Positions 44,363 to 52,738 of a DNA stretch of 64,000 nucleotides are shown here, in pieces. The stretch is from Heyndrickxia ginsengihumi (GTDB taxonomy: Bacteria; Bacillota; Bacilli; Bacillales; Bacillaceae_C). The stretch is from assembly GCF_011008565.1 (NCBI RefSeq), contig NZ_JAAIWK010000020.1, forward strand, positions 1 to 64,000, read 5' to 3'. The notes under the pieces were generated by a model. The model had not been told where the DNA came from and ran no database searches. It saw only the letters and a program-made list of their open reading frames with translations. Both the position numbers and the translations under genes were made by a program. The first letter of the stretch is position 1; every line of letters starts with the position of its first letter.

Positions 44363-44911
44363 ATGATTGGAATGCAATACAAAGTTATGTTACCAAGTGA
44401 TTACGATATGAATATTATTAGAAAGCGCGTCAAAGAAAACGGTGCAAAGACAGATAGATTTCAAGGCTTACATTTTAAAGCTTATTTAATAACTGAAAAT
44501 GGCAACGACAATAATATCTATAATTCCTATTCTCCACTGTATATTTGGAACAGCCATAGCGGAATGAACACATTTCTCTTTGAAGGCTACTACGATAATA
44601 TTCTAAAATCCTTTGGCTGGCAGCGGATTAACATTGGAATCCCTTTATATTGCAAATTGAATAAAAACTTTCCAGATAGTCTATATGCTATTGAGATCAC
44701 AGGTTCAATTCAAGAGACTACCAGTTTAGCTGCTTCATTGATGGAAAACCAACCAAGTTTAGAATTAAAAAATGAAATTGTTGGGGAAACATGTATCTAT
44801 AATCCAGATAAATGGTGCTACAGCCACATATGCTTTTTTAGAGAAAAACCTGAAAACCTCCAGAATATAGGTACAATTTATGAAGTGTTACACGTATCTA
44901 TTGGAGAGTGA
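44363..44911 (+). CDS. DUF4865 family protein
   Basis: A 182-residue soluble protein matching DUF4865: MIGMQYKVMLPSDYDMNIIRKRV, a central FQGLHFKAYLI and PLYIWNSHSGMNTFLFEGYYDNILKSFGW, ending IYEVLHVSIGE. The fold resembles dimeric alpha-beta barrel monooxygenases, but function is unknown. GAGGGA precedes ATG 44363; earlier in-frame ATGs lack a site. It is divergently transcribed from a LysR gene that probably controls it. Confidence 0.82.
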   Translation: MIGMQYKVMLPSDYDMNIIRKRVKENGAKTDRFQGLHFKAYLITENGNDNNIYNSYSPLYIWNSHSGMNTFLFEGYYDNILKSFGWQRINIGIPLYCKLNKNFPDSLYAIEITGSIQETTSLAASLMENQPSLELKNEIVGETCIYNPDKWCYSHICFFREKPENLQNIGTIYEVLHVSIGE

Positions 44912-44930
44912 TGAATGAAATTGAATACGT

Positions 44931-44953
44931 CCTCCTGTCATTTTATCAGGAGG
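44931..44953. terminator. Hairpin between convergent DUF4865 and GNAT genes
   Basis: cctcctg (44931-44937) pairs with caggagg (44947-44953). T-runs are weak on both sides, so the terminator role is inferred. Confidence 0.45.
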
Positions 44954-44980
44954 ATGGGGATTAAAGTATTGTTAGTAGAA

Positions 44981-45469
44981 TTAGGACAAATGTTTGCTCA
45001 TATTATACCAAACAGCACCACCATGCTGAGACTTCGAGACCCCGTTGTGTTGAAATCCGTGATGTTCATAAAAGGGAATCAAGTATTCTTTACATGTTAG
45101 TGTTATCGTTGTCCGTTTTTTCTTAAGCGCTTCTTTTTCAAGATGCGCAAGTAATGTTGTTGCGATCCCTTGATTTTGATAGTTCGGGTCAACAGCTAGT
45201 CCTAAAATGCTTTGATGACCTCCGAATTCAGGATTTTTCTCGATTTCATCAAATAAATCATCTGTTATAACATCGGTTTTAATGACGGGGCCATTCACGA
45301 GGCCGACAATGACACCGTTTTTCTCAGCTACAAAAAAACTATCCGGAATTAACTCAATTCGTTTCTTGAAGGCTTCCTCTGTTGCAGCTTCTTCCTCGGA
45401 AAAGCAATGTTGTTCAACCACGATGAGTTCAGATAAATCTTCTTTTTTTACATTTCGTATTCTTAACAT
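44981..45469 (-). CDS. GNAT family N-acetyltransferase
   Basis: 162 residues with the acetyl-CoA loop PNYQNQGIATTLLAHLEKEALKK and the following strand-helix LTCKEYLIPFYEHHGFQHNG. The layout, with an early FSEEEAATEEAFKKRIELIPDSFFVAE segment, resembles the arylalkylamine/ serotonin acetyltransferase-like (RimI-type) group. Substrate unknown. GGAGG-like sequence (CCGGAGGAATTACT on the minus strand) precedes ATG 45469. Single gene. Confidence 0.88.
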   Translation of the reverse strand: MLRIRNVKKEDLSELIVVEQHCFSEEEAATEEAFKKRIELIPDSFFVAEKNGVIVGLVNGPVIKTDVITDDLFDEIEKNPEFGGHQSILGLAVDPNYQNQGIATTLLAHLEKEALKKKRTTITLTCKEYLIPFYEHHGFQHNGVSKSQHGGAVWYNMSKHLS

Positions 45470-45612
45470 CTAGTAATTCCTCCGGGTCTCAATGAAACGA
45501 TTTCTTATTGTTAAAATATATCATATTTTACACTGTTCATAATCTGTTTTCTGATTAAAAACAATGATTAAAATCGGAAACAAAAAAATATGTATAATAA
45601 ATGGGGGGATAA

Positions 45613-46035
45613 ATAAAAAATATTCGAAGTGGAAAAGGTGCTTTATATCCGAATGTAAAGGAAATATTTTGTTATTTAAAGGAGAATAACTATACAATAT
45701 ACATAGCAAGTAATGGGTTAACAGAGTATTGGCAAGCAATAGTAGACAATTATCAATTGAATAATTGGGTTACTGAAACATTTAGTATTCAACAAATACA
45801 ATCGCTGAATAAAGCAGATTTAGTCAAAACGATTATCATCAAATATCATATTAAAAAAGCGGCTGTTGTTGGAGATCCTCTACCTGATATCAATGCCGCT
45901 AAAGATAATGGCTTAGTTGCGATCGGGTGTCATTTTGATGTTGCGCGCGAAGATGAGCTTTTACAAGCTGATTTTGTCATAGATGATTTACTTGAATTAA
46001 AAACAATATTACTTGAAATAGAACATGTTTATTGA
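45613..46035 (+). pseudogene. HAD-family phosphatase lacking its N-terminus
   Basis: The frame is open from 45613, just after an in-frame stop at 45610, for 141 codons. The translation SGKGALYPNVKEIFCYLKEN, then IYIASNGLTEYW (HAD motif II) and VVGDPLPDINAAKDNGLVAIG (motif IV) is convincing HAD sequence, but the motif I segment DxDGT and its start codon are missing. An RBS-like GGGGGG at 45603-45608 lies before the break. Any product from TTG 45757 would lack the catalytic Asp. A deletion of about 60-80 codons is inferred. Confidence 0.75.
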
Positions 46036-46095
46036 ACGACATACATAAGCGAATTGGGCAATTTTTTATGAAGCAAATGAATAGGAGGTACATAT

Positions 46096-46654
46096 ATGAA
46101 ACAAGCACTCATTATTGTTGATCTGCAAGAGATCTTTTTTTTAGAGGAAAAAAAATTTCTTGTACGAGCATGAACAATTACTTACTAATGTAAATCAGAT
46201 GATTGATTGGGCAAGGTTGAAGGGGATTCCTATCGTGTTCATCCAACATACAGACCAAAACCCGTCAGATGAAATGGCGAAAGGAAAGGACGCCTGGCAA
46301 TTACATAAAGGGCTCCATCGAGAAAGCAGTGATATTGTTATTGAAAAGATTACATGGGATGCCTTTTATCGAACGAATTTAGAGAAGACATTAAAAGCAT
46401 TGGGAATTGAACAACTCATTTTTGCGGGTGCACAAACCGAATTTTGCTTAGATACGACAATGCGAATTGCCTACAGTAAAGGCTATCAACATAATCTTTT
46501 AGTAGAAGATACGCACAGTACATTAAATAGCAGTCAACTTAGTGCAGCGCAAATTATTAAACATCATGAATCTGTATGGCATAATCGTTTTGTGAAAATC
46601 CAACCGCTTGAATTGTATCGAAGGTCACTTACTGAAACAAGATTACAATTGTAA
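46096..46654 (+). pseudogene. Isochorismatase-like cysteine hydrolase with a frameshift
   Basis: ATG 46096, behind AGGAGGT, opens a frame reading KQALIIVDLQEIFF with the catalytic Asp, but it ends at a TGA near 46171. The rest of the enzyme continues in another frame: WARLKGIPIVFIQHTDQN, the catalytic Lys in VIEKITWDAF and Cys in GAQTEFCLDTT, to 46654. The shift fits one extra A in the eight-A run at 46148-46155. It may be a pseudogene, a phase-variable gene or a sequencing error. Confidence 0.8.
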
Positions 46655-46874
46655 TTGTATAGGAAGTGATGATCAAGAGCTAGATTACAACATTGCAATA
46701 TTGTACATATTTTAAATGATTTTTCTAAAGCATTTCTCCGTAATGAGAAGTGCCCTTTTGTTTGGAAATATTTATAAAACAATAAAAACATCATAAAAAT
46801 AAATAAAAATTTATTGATAAACGATAAATAATGGATTAGAATCAAATTTATATTAATGATGTGAGGTGCTTTTT

Positions 46875-47357
46875 ATGAAACGTGGAACAACACTCTTTTT
46901 AAAGATAGCTGTTTTTTTTATTGGTCTTCCAGTTCTTGCCTTGTGCATATTTGTGGTGCCAATGATAGGAAGTTTTGCAAGAGGATTGTATCCAGATCTT
47001 GCTTACATAAAATATCTCGTTTTCATCGTCATGTATGGAGCTGCGATTCCTTTTTACTTTGCTCTGTATCAGGCTTTTAAGCTTTTGCACTATATTGACA
47101 AGAACATCGCTTTCTCGGATTTTTCTGTGCGAGCTTTAAAGAATATAAAATATTGTGCGATGACAATCAGTGGTATTTATGTGCTAGGAATGCCACTTCT
47201 TTATCTTATGGCTGACAAAGATGACGCTCCAGGTATCATCGTACTCGGATTAGTCATTATTTTTGTTTCAATGGTGATCGCGGTCTTTGCTGCTGTTCTC
47301 GAAAGGCTTTTAAAAGAGGCAATTGATATAAAATCAGAAAATGATTTAACGGTCTGA
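46875..47357 (+). CDS. DUF2975 membrane protein (YoaS-like)
   Basis: 160 residues with four hydrophobic helices (TLFLKIAVFFIGLPVLALCIFVV, YLVFIVMYGAAIPFYFALYQAFKL, YCAMTISGIYVLGMPLLYLMA, GIIVLGLVIIFVSMVIAVFAAVLERLL) and the DUF2975 loop IDKNIAFSDFSVRALKNIKYC. B. subtilis has the same family beside a YozG-type regulator. GAGGTG precedes ATG 46875. The stop is 10 bases before the HTH gene, so the two form an operon. Function unknown. Confidence 0.85.
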   Translation: MKRGTTLFLKIAVFFIGLPVLALCIFVVPMIGSFARGLYPDLAYIKYLVFIVMYGAAIPFYFALYQAFKLLHYIDKNIAFSDFSVRALKNIKYCAMTISGIYVLGMPLLYLMADKDDAPGIIVLGLVIIFVSMVIAVFAAVLERLLKEAIDIKSENDLTV

Positions 47358-47367
47358 GGTGAAAAAG

Positions 47368-47592
47368 ATGGCGATTATAATCAACATTGATGTGATGCTG
47401 GCTAAAAGAAAAATGAGTGTAACAGAACTTTCGGAGAGGGTAGGAATCACGATGGCGAATCTTTCGATATTGAAAAATGGAAAGGCAAAAGCAATCAGGT
47501 TTTCAACTTTAGAGGCAATCTGTAAAGCGTTAGACTGCCAACCTGGAGATATTTTAGAATACCGCGGTGATGAAGGTGGCCAAGATGAATGA
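47368..47592 (+). CDS. Small XRE-type HTH regulator (YozG-like)
   Basis: A 74-residue protein that is almost only a Cro/C1 helix-turn-helix: INIDVMLAKRKMSVTELSERVGITMANLSILKNGKAKAIRFSTLEAICKALDCQPGDILEY. This is the YozG family typically paired with DUF2975 membrane proteins. GAGGTG precedes ATG 47368. It probably regulates its own operon with the upstream membrane protein and perhaps the DUF817 gene downstream. Confidence 0.9.
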   Translation: MAIIINIDVMLAKRKMSVTELSERVGITMANLSILKNGKAKAIRFSTLEAICKALDCQPGDILEYRGDEGGQDE

Positions 47593-47680
47593 AATAACAA
47601 TATTTTTCGTTGAAAGAAAGAGAAGTTTGCTTTTCCAGTAATGAATGGCAATGAAGCAAATCTTAAAAGAGGAGTTACTT

Positions 47681-48529
47681 ATGAATTTCATCATTCAAAA
47701 TGATTCTCAAAAAAAGCCTTTAAAGGCACAGATGATAAGAGCGTTCAAGCAACTCGTTCGTTTTGGTTGGGAGCAGGCGCTATCATGTTTATTTCCAGTC
47801 GTTATTTTTGCCTCGTTAGCTTTGACAAAAATGATGCCTATTCCTTTCCTGCCGCGGTATGACTTACTGCTCATCATCTGCCTTTTAATGCAGTGGTGGA
47901 TGGTACATTTTGGACTTGAAACACGGGATGAACTAAAGGTTATTACATTGTTTCACCTTATTGGACTTGCGCTTGAACTTTTCAAGGTGCATATGGGGTC
48001 TTGGTCTTATCCAGAGAAAGGTTATTGCAAAATTTTTGGAGTGCCTTTATATAGCGGGTTTATGTACGCAAGTGTAGCGAGTTATCTTTGCCAAGCGTGG
48101 AGGAGATTAAAGGTCGAGCTTATTAAATGGCCGCCGTTTCTATTAGTTGGGCCTCTTGCTGCTGCGATTTATTTAAATTTTTTTACTCATCATTACTGGA
48201 TTGATATTCGTTGGTGGCTATCAGGACTTGTCATCATTGTCTTTTGGAAATCATCGGTTACTTACGAGGTTGACGGAAGCCGTTATCGTATGCCGCTTGC
48301 ACTTTCTTTCGTACTTATCGGATTTTTTATATGGATTGCCGAAAACATCGCAACGTTTTTTGGAGCTTGGGAATATCCAAATCAAACCGACGCGTGGAGT
48401 CTCGTTTCGCTAGGAAAGGTAAGTTCATGGCTTTTATTAGTCATTGTTAGTTTTCTTATCGTAGCGACGTTAAAGCAGGTAAAGGAAAAAAATTCTAACG
48501 GAATAGGTACTAATCATTTTTTATCATGA
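47681..48529 (+). CDS. DUF817 membrane protein (YoaT-like)
   Basis: 282 residues and about eight hydrophobic helices, with the DUF817 signatures LELFKVHMGSWSYPEKGYCKIFGVPLYSGFMYASVASYLCQAWRR and WIAENIATFFGAWEYPNQ. Function is unknown. From ATG 47681 it has AAGAGGAG upstream; earlier starts in the frame lack one. The set DUF2975 - YozG - DUF817 mirrors yoaS, yozG and yoaT in B. subtilis, supporting a shared role. Confidence 0.88.
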   Translation: MNFIIQNDSQKKPLKAQMIRAFKQLVRFGWEQALSCLFPVVIFASLALTKMMPIPFLPRYDLLLIICLLMQWWMVHFGLETRDELKVITLFHLIGLALELFKVHMGSWSYPEKGYCKIFGVPLYSGFMYASVASYLCQAWRRLKVELIKWPPFLLVGPLAAAIYLNFFTHHYWIDIRWWLSGLVIIVFWKSSVTYEVDGSRYRMPLALSFVLIGFFIWIAENIATFFGAWEYPNQTDAWSLVSLGKVSSWLLLVIVSFLIVATLKQVKEKNSNGIGTNHFLS

Positions 48530-48669
48530 TTAAAAGCGCTCTTCATTTATTTCCTTTGCCTAAACATTAATCTAAACAAAACAAGTTAAATAAAATAAGC
48601 GCATTTATAAACGCATGAAAAAGGTAAGCGAATGCTTGAAAATAGTTTATGTAAAGTTGGAAAAGAAAG

Positions 48670-48865
48670 TATATTAACTAAACAAATCCTGAATACTGCG
48701 CTCCAACCCCGTTCAGGAAATATCCTTCGCTGGCTCGTGAGCCTTCTCGTGCTTATGCACCGTGGGATCTCACCGATGCTTATCCTCCTCCGCAGGAGAC
48801 TACGTATATTTCCGGAGTGGGTTTGTCAATGTGCGTCTTTCGCTACTACTTTTGAGTGTTGTTGA
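48670..48865 (-). repeat. Dispersed hairpin repeat, long form, inverted
   Basis: On the minus strand the order is caacactcaaaagtagtag, gaaagacg, actccggaaatata, gtctcctgcggagg, catcggtgagatccc, gaaggctcacgagcc, gaaggatatttcctg and ggagcgcagtattcagg, matching 28186-28378 and 38021-38192. Confidence 0.85.
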
Positions 48866-48881
48866 GAGAGAGCAATTAGCA

Positions 48882-49063
48882 ATGATCACAATGGACCAGT
48901 GAGTATCGCAAGAACATTTGCTACGTAAACTTAAGCTGCTATCAATTTCTTCTTCATTTATTAGCTGAAAATCTCTACTCACCACTCATCCAATATGTGT
49001 TTGGTATTCGTTCTATGCGACAAACCATTAAAGATATAGGAACAAACATGGCAACTTACTTGA
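48882..49063 (+). pseudogene. IS1182-family transposase relic
   Basis: Pieces in different frames read ITMDQ, SQEHLLRKLK, AENLYSP and LIQYVFGIRSMRQTIKDIGTNMA. This matches the N-terminus of IS1182-type transposases (MDQLVPENHLLRK, VEDLYSP, FGIRSMRQTIKEIETNVA), with stops, a frame change and an internal deletion. No inverted terminal ends are obvious. Confidence 0.75.
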
Positions 49064-49088
49064 GTAGGACTTAGACTAATTGATTGGT

Positions 49089-49238
49089 GCGGAAGTTGCT
49101 TGACTCCTGGGGATTAGCGTCAAGTCCCGGCGAACGTACACGGAAAGCAAGTACTTTGAGCAGATATCAACGGCTTTTTACCGGAATTCCATTCAAAAAT
49201 GATAAAGGTATCGAGAGTAAGTATTCTCGATGCCTTTT
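49089..49238. repeat. Second repeat type with terminal hairpin, upstream of the SASP-like gene's end
   Basis: gcggaagttgcttgactcctgg and ggaaagcaagtac parallel 28451-28606. The final hairpin (ggtatcgaga paired with tctcgatgcc, 49207-49233) lies just past the stop of the minus-strand SASP-like gene and may end its transcript. Confidence 0.7.
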
Positions 49239-49269
49239 GTCGACAATCTGAAACCATTTAAAATGGTTG

Positions 49270-49428
49270 TTAATCACGCATTGCTCCCGCCTCTCGAGAT
49301 GTCATTGCGCCTTGTCCTTCGCTCACATCTTTTTGAATTTCTTGTTTTACTTTCTGGGCATTTGTTCCGGCAAACTCTGGTTTCATAATAGAACCTGTAT
49401 TTTCTTTAGCCTGTTCCTCCTGCTGCAT
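49270..49428 (-). CDS. Gamma-type SASP-like small spore protein
   Basis: A 52-residue hydrophilic protein. The central EFAGTNAQKVKQEIQKD resembles the EFASETNAQQVRKQNQQ repeat of gamma-type small acid-soluble spore proteins (SspE), which store amino acids in the spore core, though here only one repeat is present and the tail AMTSREAGAMRD is unusual. ATG 49428 has AAGGAGGG upstream; the earlier TTG in the frame has none. I saw no clear sigma-G promoter. An alternative is an uncharacterised small acidic protein. Confidence 0.6.
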   Translation of the reverse strand: MQQEEQAKENTGSIMKPEFAGTNAQKVKQEIQKDVSEGQGAMTSREAGAMRD

Positions 49429-49678
49429 ATAAACCCTCCTTAATATATTATTGAACAATCTTATTATTTACAAAAAGACATCTAATATGTTCCATGAATT
49501 ACGGAAAGTGCAGTTGATTCAGCTAAACAATGGAATGCTAAGGCGCTCCTATTTTCTTGTTTAATAAACCACTTATAATAAAAAAATGAAATTGAAGTAT
49601 TCTAACTCTTCACTCTTTGTTGAAGAGGCTGAGTGAAAAAGGTAAAATTTTGGTAACTAATGTTGTTGAGGTGATACG

Positions 49679-50224
49679 GTGGATAGTATTATGAAATCAT
49701 ATTTTGAAAATCTAGAGGCAAAGGACAAAAATGTACAATTAGAAGCCTTTCAACATATCATGAATGCTACAAAAGAGAAAGTAGACTGGTCGTATGAAGT
49801 TTGGGATCAATTAATCGATTGGCTTACCGATTCCGACAATCACCGGAGGGCTAGGGCAGCACAGTTTCTTGCTGGGTTAGCAATAAGTGATCCTGAAAAA
49901 AAGATGCTGCACGATTTTCCAATGCTATGGGAAGTTACAAAAGAGTCTAAATTTGTGACAGCTCGGCATACAATACAATCAATTTGGAAAGTAGGCTTAG
50001 CTGGAAAAGAACAGAGAGAAATGTTGCTAAATTATATGATTGATCGATTCAAAAATGCAATAGATGAAAAACATTATACGTTGATTCGATATGATATGAT
50101 TGTCGGATTAAAGAAATTATACGATGAAATAAAGGATGAACATATTAGGGAAATAGCAATGGATTTAATTGAGTGTGAGGAAGATAACAAATATCGAAAG
50201 AAATATTTGTCTGCATGGAAATAG
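49679..50224 (+). CDS. HEAT-repeat-like helical protein
   Basis: A 181-residue, almost all-helical protein with repeated helix pairs: LEAKDKNVQLEAFQHIMNATKEKVDWSYEVWDQLIDWLTDSDNHRRARAAQFLAGLA is typical HEAT/ARM-like sequence. Such proteins are scaffolds; no partner can be named. It begins with GTG 49679 behind GAGGTG and stands alone. Homologues in bacilli are annotated only as hypothetical or HEAT repeat proteins, to my knowledge. Confidence 0.75.
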   Translation: MDSIMKSYFENLEAKDKNVQLEAFQHIMNATKEKVDWSYEVWDQLIDWLTDSDNHRRARAAQFLAGLAISDPEKKMLHDFPMLWEVTKESKFVTARHTIQSIWKVGLAGKEQREMLLNYMIDRFKNAIDEKHYTLIRYDMIVGLKKLYDEIKDEHIREIAMDLIECEEDNKYRKKYLSAWK

Positions 50225-50677
50225 TTTTGGCATAAAATAATATCTCCTTTTTAAACGCGGAAAAGTATAAGAAAAGCTCATGTGCCTGCTGAAATCTGAA
50301 TAGGGTTATTAGTAGAGGAATAAGATTATTTGGATATGGACGTGATGCAAATACGAAAATTTACGTGATTCACTGGGCGCAATTCTGAACCCAATTACTG
50401 GTGTAAGTAGAGGGTATTCGTAAACATTTATGTTGAAGGCGCTATCATCCTCCTTTCATCTAATTTGAACATTTCTCCGATTGTAATAGGGTGGCTGATT
50501 GCTGCTTTACTTTCTCATAATGTGTGAACACCGATTTCTTTTCCAAGGTGAAATCACGGCGATGAAGAAAGTTAAAACAGAAATCTTAGTTCGTAAGATT
50601 AGTTTAAATATAGATAATACAGTTCTGCATTGGTATAATTTACTATGGATAAATCTATAATCGGAGTTGGTCAGGTA
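50225..50677. other. Gap with degraded coding sequence
   Basis: No intact gene. A short stretch at 50462-50527 looks like the remains of a permease. The rest holds no recognisable signal. Confidence 0.5.
50462..50527 (+). pseudogene. Possible GntP-family permease fragment
   Basis: The frame reads NLNISPIVIGWLIAALLSHNV then stop. GntP-family gluconate permeases have a similar ISPLVIAWLIAALLR segment. The match is only about 20 residues, so this is tentative. Confidence 0.3.
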
Positions 50678-51484
50678 ATGAAGGTTCTACAAAACGCACA
50701 AACAATTGTTCGCTATCAAAATGATAACGGAAAAGTATATTACGGAATTTTAGAAGATGATCAAATTTTACAATTGGCTGGTGATTTTACTGATATTATA
50801 AACAATGAAATAAAATATGATGGTGTAAAGGTTAAATATGATGATGTAAAAATTTTGGAGCCTGTGGCACCTTCAAAAGTAATAAATTTCGGTTGGACAT
50901 ACTCTGGACATGCAATTGAGACGGGGGGAAAGGCAAATCTTAAAGAACCATTTTTGTTTTTAAAACCGGCATCTTCCTTGATTCCAAATGAAGAAGATAT
51001 CGTTCTTCCGTCAACTGATTTGACTACACAGGTGGAAATGGAGGGTGAAGTCGCAATTATTGTCGGGAAACGTGGGAAAAATATAAAAGAAGAAGAGGCA
51101 TTAGATTATGTCTTTGGATGTACGATCTTTAATGATGTAACTGCAAGAGATTTGACAAAAACTGATCCTCAGTTTACACGTGGAAAAGGTTTTGACACTT
51201 TTGGCCCATTGGGACCATGGATTGTGACGGGGGTAGATCCAACTAATTTACGAATAGTGACAACTTTAAATGGAAAAGTCGTACAAGAGGGCAATACGAA
51301 CCAAATGTCATTTTCAATTCCTTTTCTTATTAGCTGGATTTCACAGATTATGACACTAGAGCCGGGTGATGTTCTAGCTACGGGTTCACCTTCCGGCAGT
51401 TGTCCAATGAAAGCCGGCGATGTCGTGACTGTGGAAGTAGAGAATATCGGGAAATTACGTAATTATGTAATAAAGCAGAAATAA
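50678..51484 (+). CDS. Fumarylacetoacetate hydrolase family protein
   Basis: 268 residues of the FAH superfamily, metal-dependent C-C hydrolases, isomerases or decarboxylases of beta-keto acids. The metal site is visible: VEMEGEVAIIVGKRG (two Glu), FNDVTARDLTKTDPQFTRGKGFDTFGPLGPWIV (Asp and the conserved KGFD), and the C-terminal TLEPGDVLATGSPSGSCPMKAGDVVTVEVENIG. It resembles 2-hydroxyhepta-2,4-diene-1,7-dioate isomerase or oxaloacetate decarboxylase types. ATG 50678 is preceded by GGAG; an upstream in-frame ATG adds 11 residues. No aromatic pathway genes are adjacent. Confidence 0.9.
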   Translation: MKVLQNAQTIVRYQNDNGKVYYGILEDDQILQLAGDFTDIINNEIKYDGVKVKYDDVKILEPVAPSKVINFGWTYSGHAIETGGKANLKEPFLFLKPASSLIPNEEDIVLPSTDLTTQVEMEGEVAIIVGKRGKNIKEEEALDYVFGCTIFNDVTARDLTKTDPQFTRGKGFDTFGPLGPWIVTGVDPTNLRIVTTLNGKVVQEGNTNQMSFSIPFLISWISQIMTLEPGDVLATGSPSGSCPMKAGDVVTVEVENIGKLRNYVIKQK

Positions 51485-51532
51485 GTTGCTGTTTCAGCTC
51501 CGGGTAGCAGCAGGAGAAACTATAAGTATTAG

Positions 51533-51561
51533 ACTGGATCCAATAAAGGTCCAGTTTTTTC
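51533..51561 (+). terminator. Terminator of the FAH-family gene
   Basis: actgga (51533-51538) pairs with tccagt (51550-51555), followed by tttttt. Confidence 0.75.
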
Positions 51562-51733
51562 TTGTTCTTATATGTCTTAATTCCTCATCCGGTAGTGCCC
51601 AGTCAGAATAGGAAATTTATGTTAAATTATAAAAGGGTTCTTTTTCTTGTTTCAGTCAATGGGCTGGATTGTTAAAAGAATATAAAGATTATTTTCAAAA
51701 CATAGATTATAAAAGGAGAGAGGCATTGTTTTA

Positions 51734-52381
51734 ATGGGGAACAATCGTAAACTTTTAGTGGGAATGTTAACAGTATTATTTATTATATTAGCTGCATGTG
51801 GAAACTCATCAAAAGAGTCAAGTGCTACGCTGGACAACCAGTCAAAAAATAATAACTCAGCGCAAAACACAAATGACGAACCTGCAAAGACGAATTCGAA
51901 GGAAAATTCTTCCTATACTAGCAATCATGATAAAGGTGAAAATGACACAGATGCACAAACGAGTACATCAAAGAATAAAGCAGAAAAAGAAGATGACTCC
52001 CGCACGAACAATACTCAAGCGAGTTTGAAAGAAGAATATCTCAACAAATTAAACGATACAAAAAAGAAGATAGAAGAGGAACGAAGCAATCTAAAAGATG
52101 ATTCAACATATGCTTTAAAAAACGTGGAAGGGGATAGATTCGACGCTTTGGATGGATTATTAAATGAAGTTTATGAAGTTCTAAATAAGCAACTTCCTTC
52201 AGAAGAGATGACCAAGCTAAGAAGAGAAGAACGTGGGTGGATAAATTACCGGGATAAAGCTGCAAAAAAAGCATCTTTAAAATATAAAGGCGGTACGATG
52301 GAACAATTAGAATATACTGCGGTCGAGAATGATCTGACAGAAAAAAGATGCTACGAATTAGTTGGAAATTATATGAAATAA
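51734..52381 (+). CDS. Lipoprotein with LprI-like (DUF1311) domain
   Basis: 215 residues. A signal peptide (1-21) ends in the lipobox LAAC, so Cys22 is the lipidated residue. A long Ser/Asn/Lys-rich linker (23-95) leads to a C-terminal DUF1311 domain: EEYLNKLNDTKKKIEEE, LDGLLNEVYEVLNKQLPSEEMTKLRREERGWINYRDKAA. The DUF1311 family includes lysozyme inhibitor LprI; inhibition is not proven for this protein. A weak purine-rich site (AAAAGGAGAG) precedes ATG 51734. A second lipoprotein gene with a similar linker lies at 52739 on the other strand. Confidence 0.85.
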   Translation: MGNNRKLLVGMLTVLFIILAACGNSSKESSATLDNQSKNNNSAQNTNDEPAKTNSKENSSYTSNHDKGENDTDAQTSTSKNKAEKEDDSRTNNTQASLKEEYLNKLNDTKKKIEEERSNLKDDSTYALKNVEGDRFDALDGLLNEVYEVLNKQLPSEEMTKLRREERGWINYRDKAAKKASLKYKGGTMEQLEYTAVENDLTEKRCYELVGNYMK

Positions 52382-52387
52382 TTTTTT

Positions 52388-52464
52388 AATCCCAGATAGG
52401 GAAACGATTTTCCATTAATGATCCGTAATGGAATCACTATGATGAGGCGATCTGGGTTTTAAAA
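52388..52464. terminator. Complex hairpin after the lipoprotein gene
   Basis: aatcccagat (52388-52397) pairs with atctgggttt (52450-52459); an inner stem ccatta/taatgg is enclosed. Follows the lipoprotein stop within 10 bases. Confidence 0.6.
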
Positions 52465-52523
52465 AAGCTATCATAAATGCTACTTTAATGGGATAGAAAC
52501 AGAAAAGCTCAGAGTTTTGATAT

Positions 52524-52584
52524 GCTCCCAATAAAGTAGACAGATGAAATAATAAAAATCTGTTTAGTTTATTGGGGGCTTTTT
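52524..52584 (+). terminator. Long hairpin with T-tract in the gap between lipoprotein genes
   Basis: gctcccaataaa (52524-52535) pairs with tttattgggggc (52568-52579), an inner stem acagat/atctgt extends it, and tttttct follows. It is a strong terminator shape, but such ends also resemble IS3-type termini. Confidence 0.55.
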
Positions 52585-52738
52585 CTATGGATCAATACAG
52601 TGTAAGGCGGGTGTTGCTTAGCGCCTTTTTATTGCTAGGTTACATATATAAACAAACATAAAGCACCTGATCAGTCACACTAAATATGAAAATGCTGTAT
52701 ATGAAATGGTTTGTTAAATAAACTATCTTCAGCTGTTA

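Larger units (their letters stand above)
48530..49269. other. Repeat- and relic-filled gap
   Basis: There is no intact gene here. The gap contains an inverted hairpin repeat, a transposase relic and a second-type repeat, each listed separately. Confidence 0.7.

Noticed and set aside
46564-46845. 93-codon minus-strand frame after the broken hydrolase
   Set aside because: AT-rich, hydrophobic by composition only, and overlapping the hydrolase 3' end; no RBS.
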